Below are positions 10,955-21,289 of a DNA stretch of 64,000 nt, piece by piece; the stretch's first letter is position 1, and each line of letters starts with the position of its first letter. The DNA is from Erinaceus europaeus. Taxonomy: Eukaryota; Chordata; Mammalia; Eulipotyphla; Erinaceidae. The translations under genes were made by a program, and so were the position numbers. The notes beneath the pieces were generated by a model that did no database searches, was not told the origin of the DNA, and worked only from the letters and a program-made list of their open reading frames with translations. The stretch covers positions 77,085,118 through 77,149,117 of the forward strand of contig NC_080172.1 in assembly GCF_950295315.1 (NCBI RefSeq). The letters run 5' to 3'.

Positions 10955-11700
10955 TGGGGAGTCGGGCAGTAGCTCAGCAGGTTAAGCGCACATGGCGCAA
11001 AGCGCAAGGACCGGCAGAAGGATCCCAGTTTGAGCCCAGTTTGTATCTTGTACATAGTTCTCTAATACTTCATTCCAAATTGGTCTCAGGACACAGTTTC
11101 TCTTGTTTTCTCTGCTATTCACTTTCTTGATCATGTGTAAACTTTTCCTGTGAACACTTCATCTGATTCAAGGATTATTGTCTGTGAAGCACTATTATTC
11201 TTATCTAAGGGGAGGCAGTTATTTCAGGGTCCTTTGGCAGATGATATGATCCGTTACCACTCTCCTAGATTGTTGGTTGAATTTGAACTGAGTATAAATC
11301 TTGAATTTGTGCAGGGAGCTCAGTTCCTTAGCAAGTGTCTGAGTAGTGTCTCTTACCTTGAAGTGGTTAACTTCTCAGCTCCCAATCTCTAAAACTTCAA
11401 TCAGTTCCTTGCCCACTGAGTTTGTGCTCTACCCACCACTTATACTGGGATGTTTGATTCATGATATTGACCAAAAGTACTTCTTTATAATTTCCATTTT
11501 TTGCAACTACATAAATATCTATATGGGAAAGAGTGAAGGGGCTTAAAGAGGACTGGGGTCCCAGAGTCCTGTGCAAAGGGAGAGAATAATGTAGTGGTGT
11601 GTGAGGTGTGATGGCCCCTATCTTGGGGAGATTCAAAACTGTACTCTGTGACAACAGTTGTGAAATTTAATTTCCTCAATAGAATAAAAAAACATTTTTT
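10955..11700 (+). mobile_element. SINE-A head joined to unidentified A-tailed sequence
   Basis: A SINE-A head (GGGGAGTCGGGCAGTAGCTC to about 11035) breaks off just after its B box. It continues into about 660 bp that I cannot name, ending CCTCAATAGAATAAAAAAAC and an A-rich stretch. SINE copies are usually shortened at the 5' end, so loss of the 3' part is unusual. It may be a composite retrotransposed transcript, a deletion junction, or a later insertion. No convincing TSD was found. Confidence 0.4.
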
Positions 11701-11882
11701 AAAAAAGAAATGATATGTGCATGTACTCCAGACACTGAGATTTTGGAAATGAAATGACCTTGTAATTAATGGATAGAGATGCTAGGTTTTTAGTCATTCT
11801 TTTTCAGATTTATATATTTGCATTGTGTGGTCTCTAAAGCAATAAAAATCATCTTTTTAACTGTTCCCTTTTCTTTTTTCAG

Positions 11883-12020
11883 AATGCATACATCACAACT
11901 GCCATTAATGGCACAGATTTTTGTACATCAGCAGAAGATGCATTTAAGCTTTTATCCAAGAACTCAAGTCATTTGACATCTGTTAACTGCTTTGGAGACT
12001 TCATAATTTTTCTAGGAAAG
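11883..12020 (+). CDS. SLC44A3: SLC44A3 coding exon (third from last)
   Basis: The acceptor is a T-rich tract ending CAG at 11882 and the donor is AAAG|GTGAGA. The exon is 138 nt, phase 0 on both sides, and encodes 46 residues from NAYITTAING to GDFIIFLGK. The family's conserved FC and the start of a membrane helix (FIIFLGK) are present. Confidence 0.92.
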
Positions 12021-15000
12021 GTGAGATAACTTCACTAAAATAACAGAGACTCTTGGGATCCAAAATTAAGTGATACAGCAAGGCTTTGAAAGAGGAGTGT
12101 GTGTGAAAAAGTAAAAAACTGAAAGGAAGGGGACTGTTTGTCTTGAGTGCTCACTCTGTTGTAGCTGCTTTATTGTCTCTTGCAATCCTCAGTCCTTGGA
12201 AAGTACCTTCAGTTTGCAAAAGCTAAAGTTTAATAACTTGTCTAGGCACCTACACTGGACTGATGTGATCAATTATTTTTACCATGCTGATCCCACTTTT
12301 TTATATCTAAAATGAAAATGGATGTTTTAGGAAGGATTTCTGTCAATTAAATTTTTGGAAACTATATTGAAACCAAATGAAGAAATGTCTACATTATTTA
12401 ATGGCATTAAATACCTTAAATATAAAGACAGAATTGTTAGCATCCCAAATAATCTGAATAGGGTTTTGTTTTGTTTTTTTTACTTTTCAGGGAATTGTAG
12501 CATGCAAGAGTCTCTCAGACAGGAGTAAGGAAACTTTTTTTTTTTAAGGGCCTTGGCTATTTATATCATTCATGGGCCATACAAAATTATTAGACTTAAA
12601 AATTAGCACTTACTGTTTATTTTTTTAATTTTTATAGACAGAGAGAAATTGAAATAGAAGATTCATAAAGAAGAGAGAGAGAGACAGAAAAACACTTGCA
12701 GCACTGTTTCACCATTTATGGAGCTTTCCCTGGCAGGTAGGAATCGGGGGCTTGAACCAGGGTCCCTGCACAGCCACTGCCCAGCCCTTTGCACTTAATA
12801 TTTCTATGAAAAAAAAAAATCTCCTGACCTTACTGAATTTCAAGTCCTGCCTGCAGTTGCCTTGACAGGGCCAGAGCAAATGATTTTGCAGGCCATAGAT
12901 GGCCCATGATTTGGACATTCCCTATCCCTGTTTTGAGAGCATCTTAGAGCTCTAGGATCTCATGAACTATTAATAAACTTAGCAATTCTGAATCTCAGTT
13001 CTCCTATCTATAAACTACAGATAGCTCATAATATTTCTGGCTTATAGAGAAGAGTAGCCAAAATATTGGTAAAGGGCAGCTCCAGTGCCTACTTGACCAT
13101 ATTTCAAGCTGACGGTTCTTTAAACTGTGCCAAGTGTGTCTCTCCCACATGACTGTCCTGATTCTATGTTCACTTGATTGCCCTTCGCATTCATGACTTC
13201 TGAGATTCTGATCTTCACACCACATCTTCACTATTCCAGCTAGACCTCCTCACTTGTTACCACTCCTCCAAGTAGGGCATGGATTCCAGTCCCTTTGGGA
13301 TTTCCTCAAAGTGAACAAGATCTCGGTCTCTTGTTGAGACCTGAACACTGCCAAATATGTGGACTCCGTGCTCCTTGTTTGGCATTTGTGCTTCTGTGGC
13401 ATTTATCATATATGTCTGGCCCATTACTGTCACGCTGAGTTGTCAGTGACAAGTTATAACGTGCGTGGATTTCACAGCTGTGTACTAATTGTGCATATAT
13501 TTAAAGCTTAGCTAGGCCCCAGAAACTTTTTATGTGATAGTAACTCTAGAAACACACACTGGTTATGCCTTTCAAAGCAGTCTAAATAAGTTTTGGTTGT
13601 ATTTAAATAGCTTTATATTAGTATAATATTGTGACTTATCAAGATTTTCTAGTAACTCCTTTTCAAATTATTTGCAATAGCCCATGTTTATAACAAACTT
13701 ATCTTTCTTAATTTGAAATAATTTGTTTTCCTCTCAGAAATAGATCATCTAATGAGTTTCTAATAAGCATGTAGTGGACTTTTTTTTTTTTTCTTGAAGT
13801 AGCAAAAACTGAGGAGGTTGCTTAGTAGGTAGAACATAGACCTGAATAAGGTAGCATTCAGACATCCATGCCCATCATAGTGGATTCCTCCAGTTTTTAC
13901 GCAAGCCAGTAATCATGCTCAGAAATATAATGCCATGTAACAAGAGCCTAGAATGATCCTGTTATCTCCCCCACACCCACTATGGAAGACTCCACTGACT
14001 GAATCCCCAGGGTACAAATAACCACATACTAAATTACAATATATCCATTTGATGGGTTGGTGATTATTAAAAGAATGATATTCCTCTATCCATCACTTCC
14101 TTGAGAGTGAGCTCCTTTCCCATGTGAAAGGTCCAGCCTGATACTCACTGCATTGAAGGAAGCTTCCATGCTGTGATCTCTATCTAAAAATACAGTATTT
14201 GTAAATTTTCAAACAAAGAAAGTGATTATGGCACTAAGTGAGAAAAGCAGAACAAAAGTTTTATGAGATTACCCTGCCAGCTATGTAGACATAAAAACTA
14301 GGCATAAGATACAAGGGCTGTGTTCTTCACATTCTCCATATGAAGTGGATTATCTTCTGGTATTTTAACTTTTCATTTTTCTTTTTATTAATTAATTTTT
14401 AATGACAAAGAGACACACAGAAAAAGATATACACAGAGAGCAACCAGAGCACCGCTCAGCTCTGGCTTATGATGGTGCTGGGGATTGAACCTAGGACTTG
14501 GGAACCTCAGAGCATGAAAGTCTTTTGCATGAACACTATACTGTCTTCCCATCCACTTTTCATTTTTCTTCCTATTTTACTGTTCCAAAATTTCCAGCAA
14601 AAATTCTTTATACTATGGCATGTATACATATATGCTCCCATGTACACCTGTATAGAACAATTATTTGTAACTGATTAAAGTCTTTTCTAAGATATTCTAA
14701 CCAATACAAGCATTTTCAACAATCTCTTGCTTTGACAGGTGTTAGTTGTGTGCTTCACTGTGTTTGGAGGACTGATGGCCTTTAACTATAACCGTGTACT
14801 CCAGGTTTGGGTCATACCATTACTATTGGTTGCCTTTTTTGCCTACTTAGTAGCCCACTGTTTTTTATCTGTGTTTGAAACTGTGCTGGATGCACTTTTC
14901 CTGTGTTTTGCTGTTGATCTGGAAACAAATGATGGATCCTCAGAAAAGCCCTACTTTATGGACCAAGAGTTTTTGGTAAGCAAGCATTTAATTTCCTATT

Positions 15001-15558
15001 GTACTTTTGCATCCTCACAATTTCAATTGTTGAAAAATCACACATAAATGAGCCTTACTTCCTTTACTGAGGGTTTGGTGGATTCCTAACACATAGTCTG
15101 AATGTCCAGAGAATGAAATTTGGACCCTGATTTCCAAAGCTGGACTTATTTCCCTTATTGAATAATTCTCCCTGGAGAAAAGCAAAGCTGAGTCATTAGC
15201 ACTGACCAAATGGACCAAAGGTGTTTGGGACAAGGTAGTATTCCCCAAATCCTTGGTGTTTATGACTTGACTTGCCCTTTTTAGTTGGCCTGAAGTTATA
15301 ACAATTATCTATTTTTAAGTATTTTCACTACCTCAAGTGGCGTGTCATACCTTCTTACCCTTTTATTTTAAATTTTATTAGTGACTTAATATTGATTTAC
15401 AAAATTTTAAAACAACAGAGGTATTATTATGCACCGTTCCCACCACCAGCGTTCTGTATCCCCATTCCGTCCAGTGGAAGCTACAGTAGTTCTCCCAAGG
15501 TTGTAGATATGAGATGACTCTATTATTCTTATAACTATCTCTCTCTCTCCCTCTCTCC

Positions 15559-15593
<35 letters not shown>

Positions 15594-18562
15594 TGCCCTT
15601 ATTTTTTCCTCCTTTCCCTTCTCAGTCATTCCCACACCTATTCTACTTCCAAATTCCTTCCTGTTTTCCTTGTCGCTCCGTGCCCTGATGGAGTTGGAGT
15701 TCAGAGCACTCTGGTCATCTTCCCCTCTCATTTCTTCCCTTCTCGGAGTATGGATCAAAATTCTTTTTGGGGTGCAGAAGGTGAGAGTTCTGGCTTCTGT
15801 AATTGCTTCTTCACTGAACATGGGCCTTGGCAGGTCAATCCATACCCCCAGCCTGATTCTATCTTTCCCTAGTAGGGTAGGGCGCTGGAGAGGTGAAGTT
15901 CTGGGACACACTAGTGAGGCTGTCTGTCTAGGTAAGTCAGGATGGAATCATGATAGCATATGCAACTTGGTGGCTGAAAGGTGGTGAGATATAAAGCAGG
16001 ACAGAATGATTTATGAACAGGAACCAAAATCCCACCACCGCTGATTACTTCCATCAGGAACATCATCATAAGCCTTCTCATGGGCCACTCCAGGAACTTC
16101 TCTCTATAAAGTAGCAATGGTAGGGAATGCCCCACTCTCTTAAGTGAGGCTGGGCCATCCTACCCTGCCACTTGAGAAAGACTGGTCCTGAAATAAATGC
16201 AGCCTAGAATATTCCCAGCTGTGACCATGAACTACAAACTCAGACTGACAGGGACTGAGAAGTTACACAGGCCCTATGCTAAATATGAATATATATGGGC
16301 CCTGTATCAGGTTGACAGGGTAAAGTCATTTTTATTCATAGCTTTTCTTTAAATTTGGGAACTAGTCTCTGCCCTAATCCAACTTTCTAGCCCTTTTCTG
16401 AACTCTGACACCATCTTCCCAGACAATATTTGTAGTCCACCTCCATGTTAGCTAACAAACTTGGGCAGAGAATACTAAAGTCTTGGGCCCATTGGAATAT
16501 ACCTAAAATAGACCTCCTCACTTCTTTCCACCCTAAGATCCCTAGTCTCATCTGCTCTATTCTTACTTTTTAGTTCCTGTTCATTGATCATTTTGTCCTC
16601 CTTATCCTTTTTGGAACATGTGCTCCAGAATAGACTAATTATTTTCTGTACCAGTAGTCAAGATAGATTTGTGATTCTCAAGCCTTTTGATTTTAATATT
16701 TTAAAAATAGCTATTTATTGGGGGCAGGTAGTGGCACACCTGGTTGAGCACACACATTACAGTATGCAAGGACCAGGGTTCAAGCCCCCAGTCCCCACCT
16801 GCAGGGTGAAAATGCTACAAATTCCTTTCCCCTGCTCCCATCTTCTTCCTTCTCAATTTCTCTATCAAAAAAGGGAGGGGGAGGCAGGCAGTGGCACACC
16901 TGGTTAAGCATACACATTACATTATGCAAGGACCCAGGTTCAAATCCCTGGCCCCCACCTGCAGTGGGGGAGCTTCATGAGTAGTGAAGCAGGGATGCAG
17001 GTGTCACTCAGTGTCAGTCAAAGTTCAGCGCGCCAGTATGCCGGGCTAGCTTCGTGACGGTAGACAGACAGCCAGGGACACAAGGCTGAGCGCAGAAGCA
17101 GTATTTCTTTATTCATGAGCGAACGGTTCAAAAACTAATCTAATCTAATCACAACCTCATTCTGTCCTGCATCCTTCTCCTCCAGCGGCAGCTTCAGAAA
17201 CCCAGGAAGTATGTAGGATAGGGGGCAGGGAGAAGGAAGAAGCGCAAAAAGGCAAAGACTAAACCAAAATCTCCCAGAGGCAGGGGGAGTGAGACCAAAC
17301 CAATGTAACAGAATGATCATGTAAATAGACCACAACGTCAAGCAATGTAACAGAAGGGATCCCAGAAGCAGAACTAGAAGCATACCAACAACTCTGTCTC
17401 TTTTCACTCTACTTCCTCTACTCTCAATTCTTCTGTCACTATAAAATAAATATGTAATTAAAAAAACACCAAAATCAGGCAGAGGGTAGATAGCATAATG
17501 GTTATGCAAAAAGACTTTCATGCCTGAGGCTCCAAAGTCCCAGGTTCAATTCCCTGTACCACTATAAGCCAGAGCTGAACATTGCACTGGTAATAATAAT
17601 AATACATTTATTTAGCAGACTTGGAGGTGGCACAGTGGCTACAGCATCAGTCCCGAGTTTAATCCTCTGCATCACATGTGCCAGAGTGATGCTCTAGCAT
17701 CTCTATTGTTGTCAGTAAGCTTTTTGAAAGACTAAGGAGAAAGAGAATGGGGGTGGGAGAGAGGAATCAAACATTACTTTGGTATATTTGATCCTGTAGC
17801 TCAAACTTGGGACCCTATGCATGCAAGCCAGGTGATAGATATACTCTTTGTGTCACCTCCCAGGTCACAAGTCCTGTATTACTCAAGGGACACCAAGTAA
17901 AAAGCCACAACATCAGAAGAGCCCTTGTACTGCTTTTATCAGGAAATAGCAGGCAGCTGTGTTCAACAGCTTTTGCCACACAGTTGTTCCTTGTTTGCCT
18001 TATCCTATATAGACAGGGATATTTTAACAGCTGAAGTCTCATCTCTTTGCTATCTGGGTCAAGTAATGTTTTAATAATTTTCTTTCATTCTATTGCCATA
18101 AAGTACTCTTGCTTTTAAAGAGAGCAAAGTACTCTCCAGCCAGACTCAGAAGTTTAACTAGCACTTCTATAACTTTATAATTAAATATATATTCACTTTT
18201 CCATAAAAGGTAAAAATACAATAATAGCATTGTGTGTGCTCTAAAGAAAATCATCTGAATGGTGACAGGAAGTCAACCGTATCTTCTTTCCAAGTTAAGC
18301 TTTTTCAATTAAAAAGACATTTTGAAACTGACCACTCAAAATATTTTAATTCAACAGGGAAAACTTGTTAAATGATAAGGCTCATTGAAACAAGTAACCA
18401 GGTAAATGGTTGCCAGTGTTGCAGATACAGAACACAGAACTAATGCCTTTTGTTTTACAGAGTTTTTTAAAGAGGATCAGCAAATTAAAGAATGTAAGGG
18501 CACAGAGAAGCAAGACTGTGTTACAGGAAGAGGGAACAGAGCTCCAGCCCATTGTGAGATAG
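11883..18562 (+). CDS. SLC44A3: SLC44A3, choline transporter-like protein 3 (C-terminal part)
   Basis: Three exons, 11883-12020, 14739-14975 and 18461-18562, join in phase 0 and give the last 158 residues of a CTL/SLC44 family membrane protein. The family moves choline across the plasma membrane or organelle membranes in CTL1 and CTL2; SLC44A3 itself is less well characterised. The visible part has the family NAYI..AI.GT.FC motif, two strongly hydrophobic segments, the charged loop DLETNDGSSEKPYFMDQEFL, and a short basic cytoplasmic tail ending ELQPIVR. From memory, human SLC44A3 is about 650 residues with the same exon joins and an ELQAIVR end. Splice sites are canonical. Everything upstream lies outside the window. 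SLC44A4 or SLC44A5 are less likely given the tail and the neighbouring CNN3. Confidence 0.93.
12150..12245 (+). repeat. Possible MIR fragment
   Basis: CTTGCAATCCTCAGTCCTTG and AAGTTTAATAACTTGTCTAG have MIR-like order but are very diverged. Confidence 0.3.
12600..12800 (-). repeat. SINE-B copy
   Basis: GACAGAGAGAAATTGAAATA leads through AGCACTGTTTCACCATTTAT to GGGGGCTTGAACCAGGGTCC and CAGCCACTGCCCAGCCC: the SINE-B head in reverse. Confidence 0.7.
12801..14375. other. SLC44A3 intron, nothing recognised
   Basis: No exon is seen. A weak tRNA-like SINE resemblance exists near 13810-13900 (GAGGTTGCTTAGTAGGTAGA), too degraded to assign. Confidence 0.4.
14380..14550 (-). repeat. SINE-C copy
   Basis: GACAAAGAGACACACAGAAA, then CACCGCTCAGCTCTGGCTTA and GGGATTGAACCTAGGACTTG, is SINE-C in reverse. 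It ends about 190 bp before the next SLC44A3 exon. Confidence 0.7.
14739..14975 (+). CDS. SLC44A3: SLC44A3 coding exon (penultimate)
   Basis: The acceptor is TTTGACAG|GTG and the donor is TTTTG|GTAAGC. The 237-nt exon (phase 0) encodes 79 residues: a first hydrophobic stretch VLVVCFTVFGGLMAF, a second long one from VWVIPLLLVAFFAYLVAHC, and the loop ending MDQEFL. An apparent start codon at 14739 is only the first codon of the exon (GTG, Val), not an initiation site. Confidence 0.94.
15365..16600 (-). mobile_element. L1 3' end with 5' inversion (twin priming)
   Basis: From 15365 to about 16032 the sequence is the 3' part of a hedgehog L1 3' UTR in minus orientation, with its A tail at the left. 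From about 16033 to 16600 the next upstream part of the same element is in plus orientation. The two parts meet in the consensus at the same place (both carry a version of GGTTCCTGTTCAT). Flanks CTTACCCTTTT (15354-15364) and CTTATCCTTTT (16601-16611) match at 10 of 11. A (TA)n tract sits at 15558-15590. The 177- and 132-codon frames inside are not genes. Confidence 0.75.
16713..16880 (+). repeat. SINE-B copy
   Basis: GGGGGCAGGTAGTGGCACAC through CCAGTCCCCACCTGCAGGG to TTCTCAATTTCTCTATC and a short A tail. It abuts the next SINE-B head-to-tail. Confidence 0.75.
16882..17462 (+). repeat. SINE-B copy split by a solo LTR
   Basis: The head and middle (16882-17011) end at GCAGGTGTCACTCAG. The pyrimidine-rich 3' half resumes at 17391 (ACTCTGTCTCTTTTC) and ends CACTATAAAATAAATATG. 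Removing 17012-17390 restores a continuous SINE-B. Confidence 0.75.
17012..17390 (-). mobile_element. Solo LTR of an endogenous retrovirus
   Basis: On the minus strand the 379-bp element begins TGTTGGTATG and ends GACTGACA, the usual TG...CA ends. It contains an AATAAA in CATGAATAAAGAAATAC about 120 bp before the 3' end. The flanks ACTCAG (17006-17011) and ACTCTG (17391-17396) look like a 6-bp target duplication with one change; 6 bp would suit a class II (ERVK-like) integrase, but this is weak evidence. No coding part of a provirus is present, so internal sequence was lost by LTR-LTR recombination. The 128-codon frame at 17135-17521 is not a gene. Confidence 0.7.
17470..17608 (+). repeat. 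SINE-C copy
   Basis: GGGTAGATAGCATAATGGTT, GGCTCCAAAGTCCCAGGTTC and an AAT tail. Confidence 0.8.
17615..17870. repeat. SINE-D copy followed by a minus-strand SINE remnant
   Basis: 17615-17725 (+) has GAGGTGGCACAGTGGCTACA and GAGTTTAATCCTCTGCATCA, matching 37103-37200. 17740-17870 has GCTCAAACTTGGGACCCTAT, a tRNA-like B box in reverse. Confidence 0.5.
18461..18562 (+). CDS. SLC44A3: SLC44A3 last coding exon
   Basis: The acceptor is TTTTACAG|AGT. The exon encodes 33 residues beginning SFLKRISKLKN and ending EEGTELQPIVR, then TAG at 18560-18562. This is the short, charged cytoplasmic tail, which varies more between species than the helices. Confidence 0.92.
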   Translation, partial: SFLKRISKLKNVRAQRSKTVLQEEGTELQPIVR

Positions 18563-18645
18563 ACACCCATTAGCTATTTGTACCTAAAAATGCTTCCTTC
18601 TATGAGTCATTCCCAAAATAAACAATAAGCCTGAAAGAACACTGT
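18563..18645 (+). other. SLC44A3: SLC44A3 3' UTR (predicted)
   Basis: The first AATAAA downstream of the stop is at 18617-18622, giving a short 3' UTR of about 80 nt. The exact cleavage site is inferred. Confidence 0.65.
18617..18622 (+). promoter_or_regulatory. AATAAA polyadenylation signal of SLC44A3
   Basis: Canonical hexamer in CCAAAATAAACAATAAG, 55 nt after the stop codon. Confidence 0.7.
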
Positions 18646-19029
18646 TTTTGTTGTTTGTTTGCCCATATTATAATACTAGAGCCATAAAGTTTAGAGACAA
18701 AATGTGTACAGAGATAAAGAATCTTTAAAGGCCATGTTTACATGAATAAATTAAAAAGTGTCTGATGTAAAACAAACAAATATCTTCAGATACCAATTAA
18801 AGAAACTTCCTCATAACCAGTAAATGAACCTTAGCAGAAATCTCTAGAATTTTCTATTAGTACAGAGGCCTTTTCCCCACTAATTCAATCCTAAGTAACA
18901 AACTGAAAGTTTAGCTGGCGTTATCTATCATCTGATGGGTAAGGTATAAAACAGAGAAAGAAGTTTAACCAGACATGACTCAAGTTTGTTAAGAGCACTA
19001 AGCTCTTACAAATTAGCCAACATACTGTA
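18646..19029. other. Intergenic spacer between convergent genes
   Basis: A/T-rich with no recognised feature. Confidence 0.5.
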
Positions 19030-19403
19030 AGAAGTAGTTTTCAAGGGGGTCGGGCAGTAGCGCAGCGGGTTAAGCGCATATGACACGAAGCACAAAGACC
19101 AGCGTAGGGGTCCCAGTTCAAGGCTCCGGCTCCCCACCTGCAGGGGGGTTGCTTCACAAACAGTGAAGCAGGTCTGCAGGTGTCTTTTCCTCCCTGTCTT
19201 CCCCTTCTCTCTCAATTTCTCTCTGTCCTATCCAACAACCACATCAATAATAGTAACAACAACAACAAAGCACAAGGGTAACAAAAATGGGGAAAAAAAT
19301 GGCCTCCAGGAGCAAAGGATTCACAGTGCAGGCATCGAGCCCCAGTAATAATCCTGGAGACAAAAAAATTTTTTAAAGTATAATAAAATAGAAGTAGTTT
19401 TCA
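19030..19403 (+). mobile_element. SINE-A with 14-bp perfect TSD
   Basis: AGAAGTAGTTTTCA at 19030-19043 and 19390-19403 flanks a long SINE-A (19044-19389). It carries the GGCCTCCAGGAGCAAAGGAT extension ending AATCCTGGAGACAAAAAAAT. Confidence 0.9.
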
Positions 19404-19895
19404 GTCACAGTCACACAGAGACTCTGCCTGAAAGAAGGAAAATGTTAAATACATGTGACTGGAACCCATCCTCAGAGGCAGGTGGGAATGGGGAGGGCAG
19501 CTTTTCTGTTTTGAAGCTTTAAACAAATAGAACATTTAACATCTTGATTGGCAATTTCACTTCAGCCAGATGGTCAGGTAAACAATTACCTAATCCTTTC
19601 CTAACAGGAGAGCCAATCTGGCTTATGTGGCAGGGCCAGTAAAGCAAAATACAACTTCCTAAAACCCTCTTTGAAGATGTCAAGCAGCAGCATGCCAGTT
19701 CGGGCTTACTTAACAAATTGTGACGTTTGCAAAGCCAGTTTCACTCCCAAGCTTGGAGAGCCAGTCCCATCAGTAGAGGTCACTTGACTGAGAAAATCAG
19801 AATCTAGTGCAACTCCACTGGTCCTTTTTCTTTTTAGCAGTGCTGGGGGCCCCGCATGGTCTATAGCTCCCAGGACCCCTCCCCACCCCCCTACC
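19404..19895. other. Intergenic sequence, nothing recognised
   Basis: No gene or named repeat is seen. Confidence 0.45.
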
Positions 19896-20045
19896 CCTAT
19901 CTTGGATCAGAGAAAAGAGAAAAGAAAACAAGAGATATCCACTAACTCCACCATTCATGGAGCTTCTCTAGTGTCTTGGTATTGTCATGTGATACCAGGG
20001 CTTGAACTGAGGGCCTACTGCATGATAAGGTGGCTGAGCTACCTG
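19896..20045 (-). repeat. Degraded minus-strand SINE
   Basis: CCACCATTCATGGAGCTTCT and ATACCAGGGCTTGAACTGAG resemble a SINE-B relative in reverse. Confidence 0.5.
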
Positions 20046-20143
20046 CAATTTCCTTTCAGTGGTTAGATGTCTTGTCATTGCACACTTAGCTGTTTTAAGC
20101 TGCTGTCAGGATTAAACATTAGATTTTGCAGACACTTCATACT

Positions 20144-20433
20144 ATAAACCTAGTTTTTTTTAAAAAAAACATTATCCCCTTTTGTTGCCCTTGTTGTTTT
20201 ATTGTTGTAGCTATTGTTATTGCTGCTGTTGTTGGATAGGACAGAGAAATGGAGACAGAGAGGGGGAGAGAAACATAGACACCTGCAGACCTGCTGCACC
20301 ACCTGTGAAGCAACTCCCCTGCAGGTGGGGAACTGGGGGCTCGAACCAGGATCCTTAATGCCAGTCCTTGCGCTTTGCGCTACCTACGCTTAACCCTCTG
20401 TGTTACTACCCGATTCCCATAAACCTAGTTTTT
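20144..20433 (-). mobile_element. SINE-A with 15-bp perfect TSD
   Basis: ATAAACCTAGTTTTT at 20144-20158 and 20419-20433 flanks the copy (20159-20418). The head ends in reverse as GTTACTACCCGATTCCC. The perfect target duplication suggests a recent insertion between the two gene ends. Confidence 0.92.
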
Positions 20434-20499
20434 ATAGCATATCTTACTCCTGATCCTGCCTATTGTTCATCTTAGAATAAGATCTCCTGCCACATATTT

Positions 20500-20985
20500 T
20501 ATTTTTATTTTTGTATTAGCGGTTCAATATTGATTTACAAAATTACATGTCAACAGGGGTATAATTCCATACCATTCTCACCACCAGCGTTCTGAATCCC
20601 CAGTCCCTCCACAGCAAACCACCACAGTTCTCCCAAGGTTGCAGACATGGGTTAACTGTCACCTCTACAACTATCTGTCCACATTTGTATGTAATTGCTC
20701 TCTTTTTCTTTTTTCTTTTTTTTTTTTTTTTACATTTGATTGTATTTCTTTTTTTTTTTTTAATTTTTTATTTAATTGCCCTCTTTTTCTTCCAGGTCCA
20801 ATCCTCTCTTAGCCCTCCAAGCCACATAACCTTATTACTATATACAAATATCTCTCCCCTTTTTATCCTCTCTCTCTCTGGGACCTGATGGAGCTGGAGT
20901 ACAAAGCCCTCGTATCCTCTTCCTCCTATCACTTCACTCACACTGGGAGTTTGAATCAAAGTTGTTTGGGGCGTGCAGAATCCTA
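20500..20985 (-). mobile_element. L1 3' UTR fragment, minus
   Basis: TTCAATATTGATTTACAAAA and CACCACCAGCGTTCTGAATC, then GGACCTGATGGAGCTGGAGT, are shared with the L1 ends at 15.4, 34.5 and 52.3 kb. T-rich runs at 20714-20765 are internal. Its 5' end is truncated. Confidence 0.75.
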
Positions 20986-21289
20986 CCACATTTCCATCAA
21001 CATTCCCAATGATGATTTTTAAATGCTTCCAAGTCGAACTTAAAATGAATGGAGTCAAATGAGTTACAACAGAGTAAAAAGAGTCAAAGACCAGTTGGAA
21101 CCCAGCTGAAGAATGTACAAGTTCCTTCATTCCTCTAAGCTGAGTCTCAAGCATAGATTTCATTTATCTCCTGAATCAAATAAATGTTAAAGTACTTTAT
21201 ATAACAGTATCTGAGAAAAGAGTACTTTTCAAAAATCTCCCTCTACTCATCTGGAAGCTAGTCAGCAAATAACCAGCCTACGGTTCATA

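Larger units (their letters stand above)
1..11882 (+). other. SLC44A3: SLC44A3 intron, 5' end outside window
   Basis: Everything left of the first visible SLC44A3 exon appears to be intron. The exon before it should end just upstream of the NAYITTAING block and encode a cysteine-rich loop followed by a short helix in this family. I looked for such a stretch on the + strand and did not find one, so the previous exon probably lies outside the window. The interval holds SINEs, MIR remnants and simple repeats listed separately. Confidence 0.7.

Noticed and set aside
14739..15047. A 102-codon open frame taken as a free-standing gene
   Set aside because: It is an internal SLC44A3 exon followed by read-through into the intron after the GT donor at 14976.
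15378..15987. 177-codon minus and 132-codon plus frames
   Set aside because: They lie wholly in a non-coding L1 3' UTR and include a (TA)n-derived IYIYIY stretch. Similar frames appear in the related copies at 33.9-35.2 and 52.2 kb.
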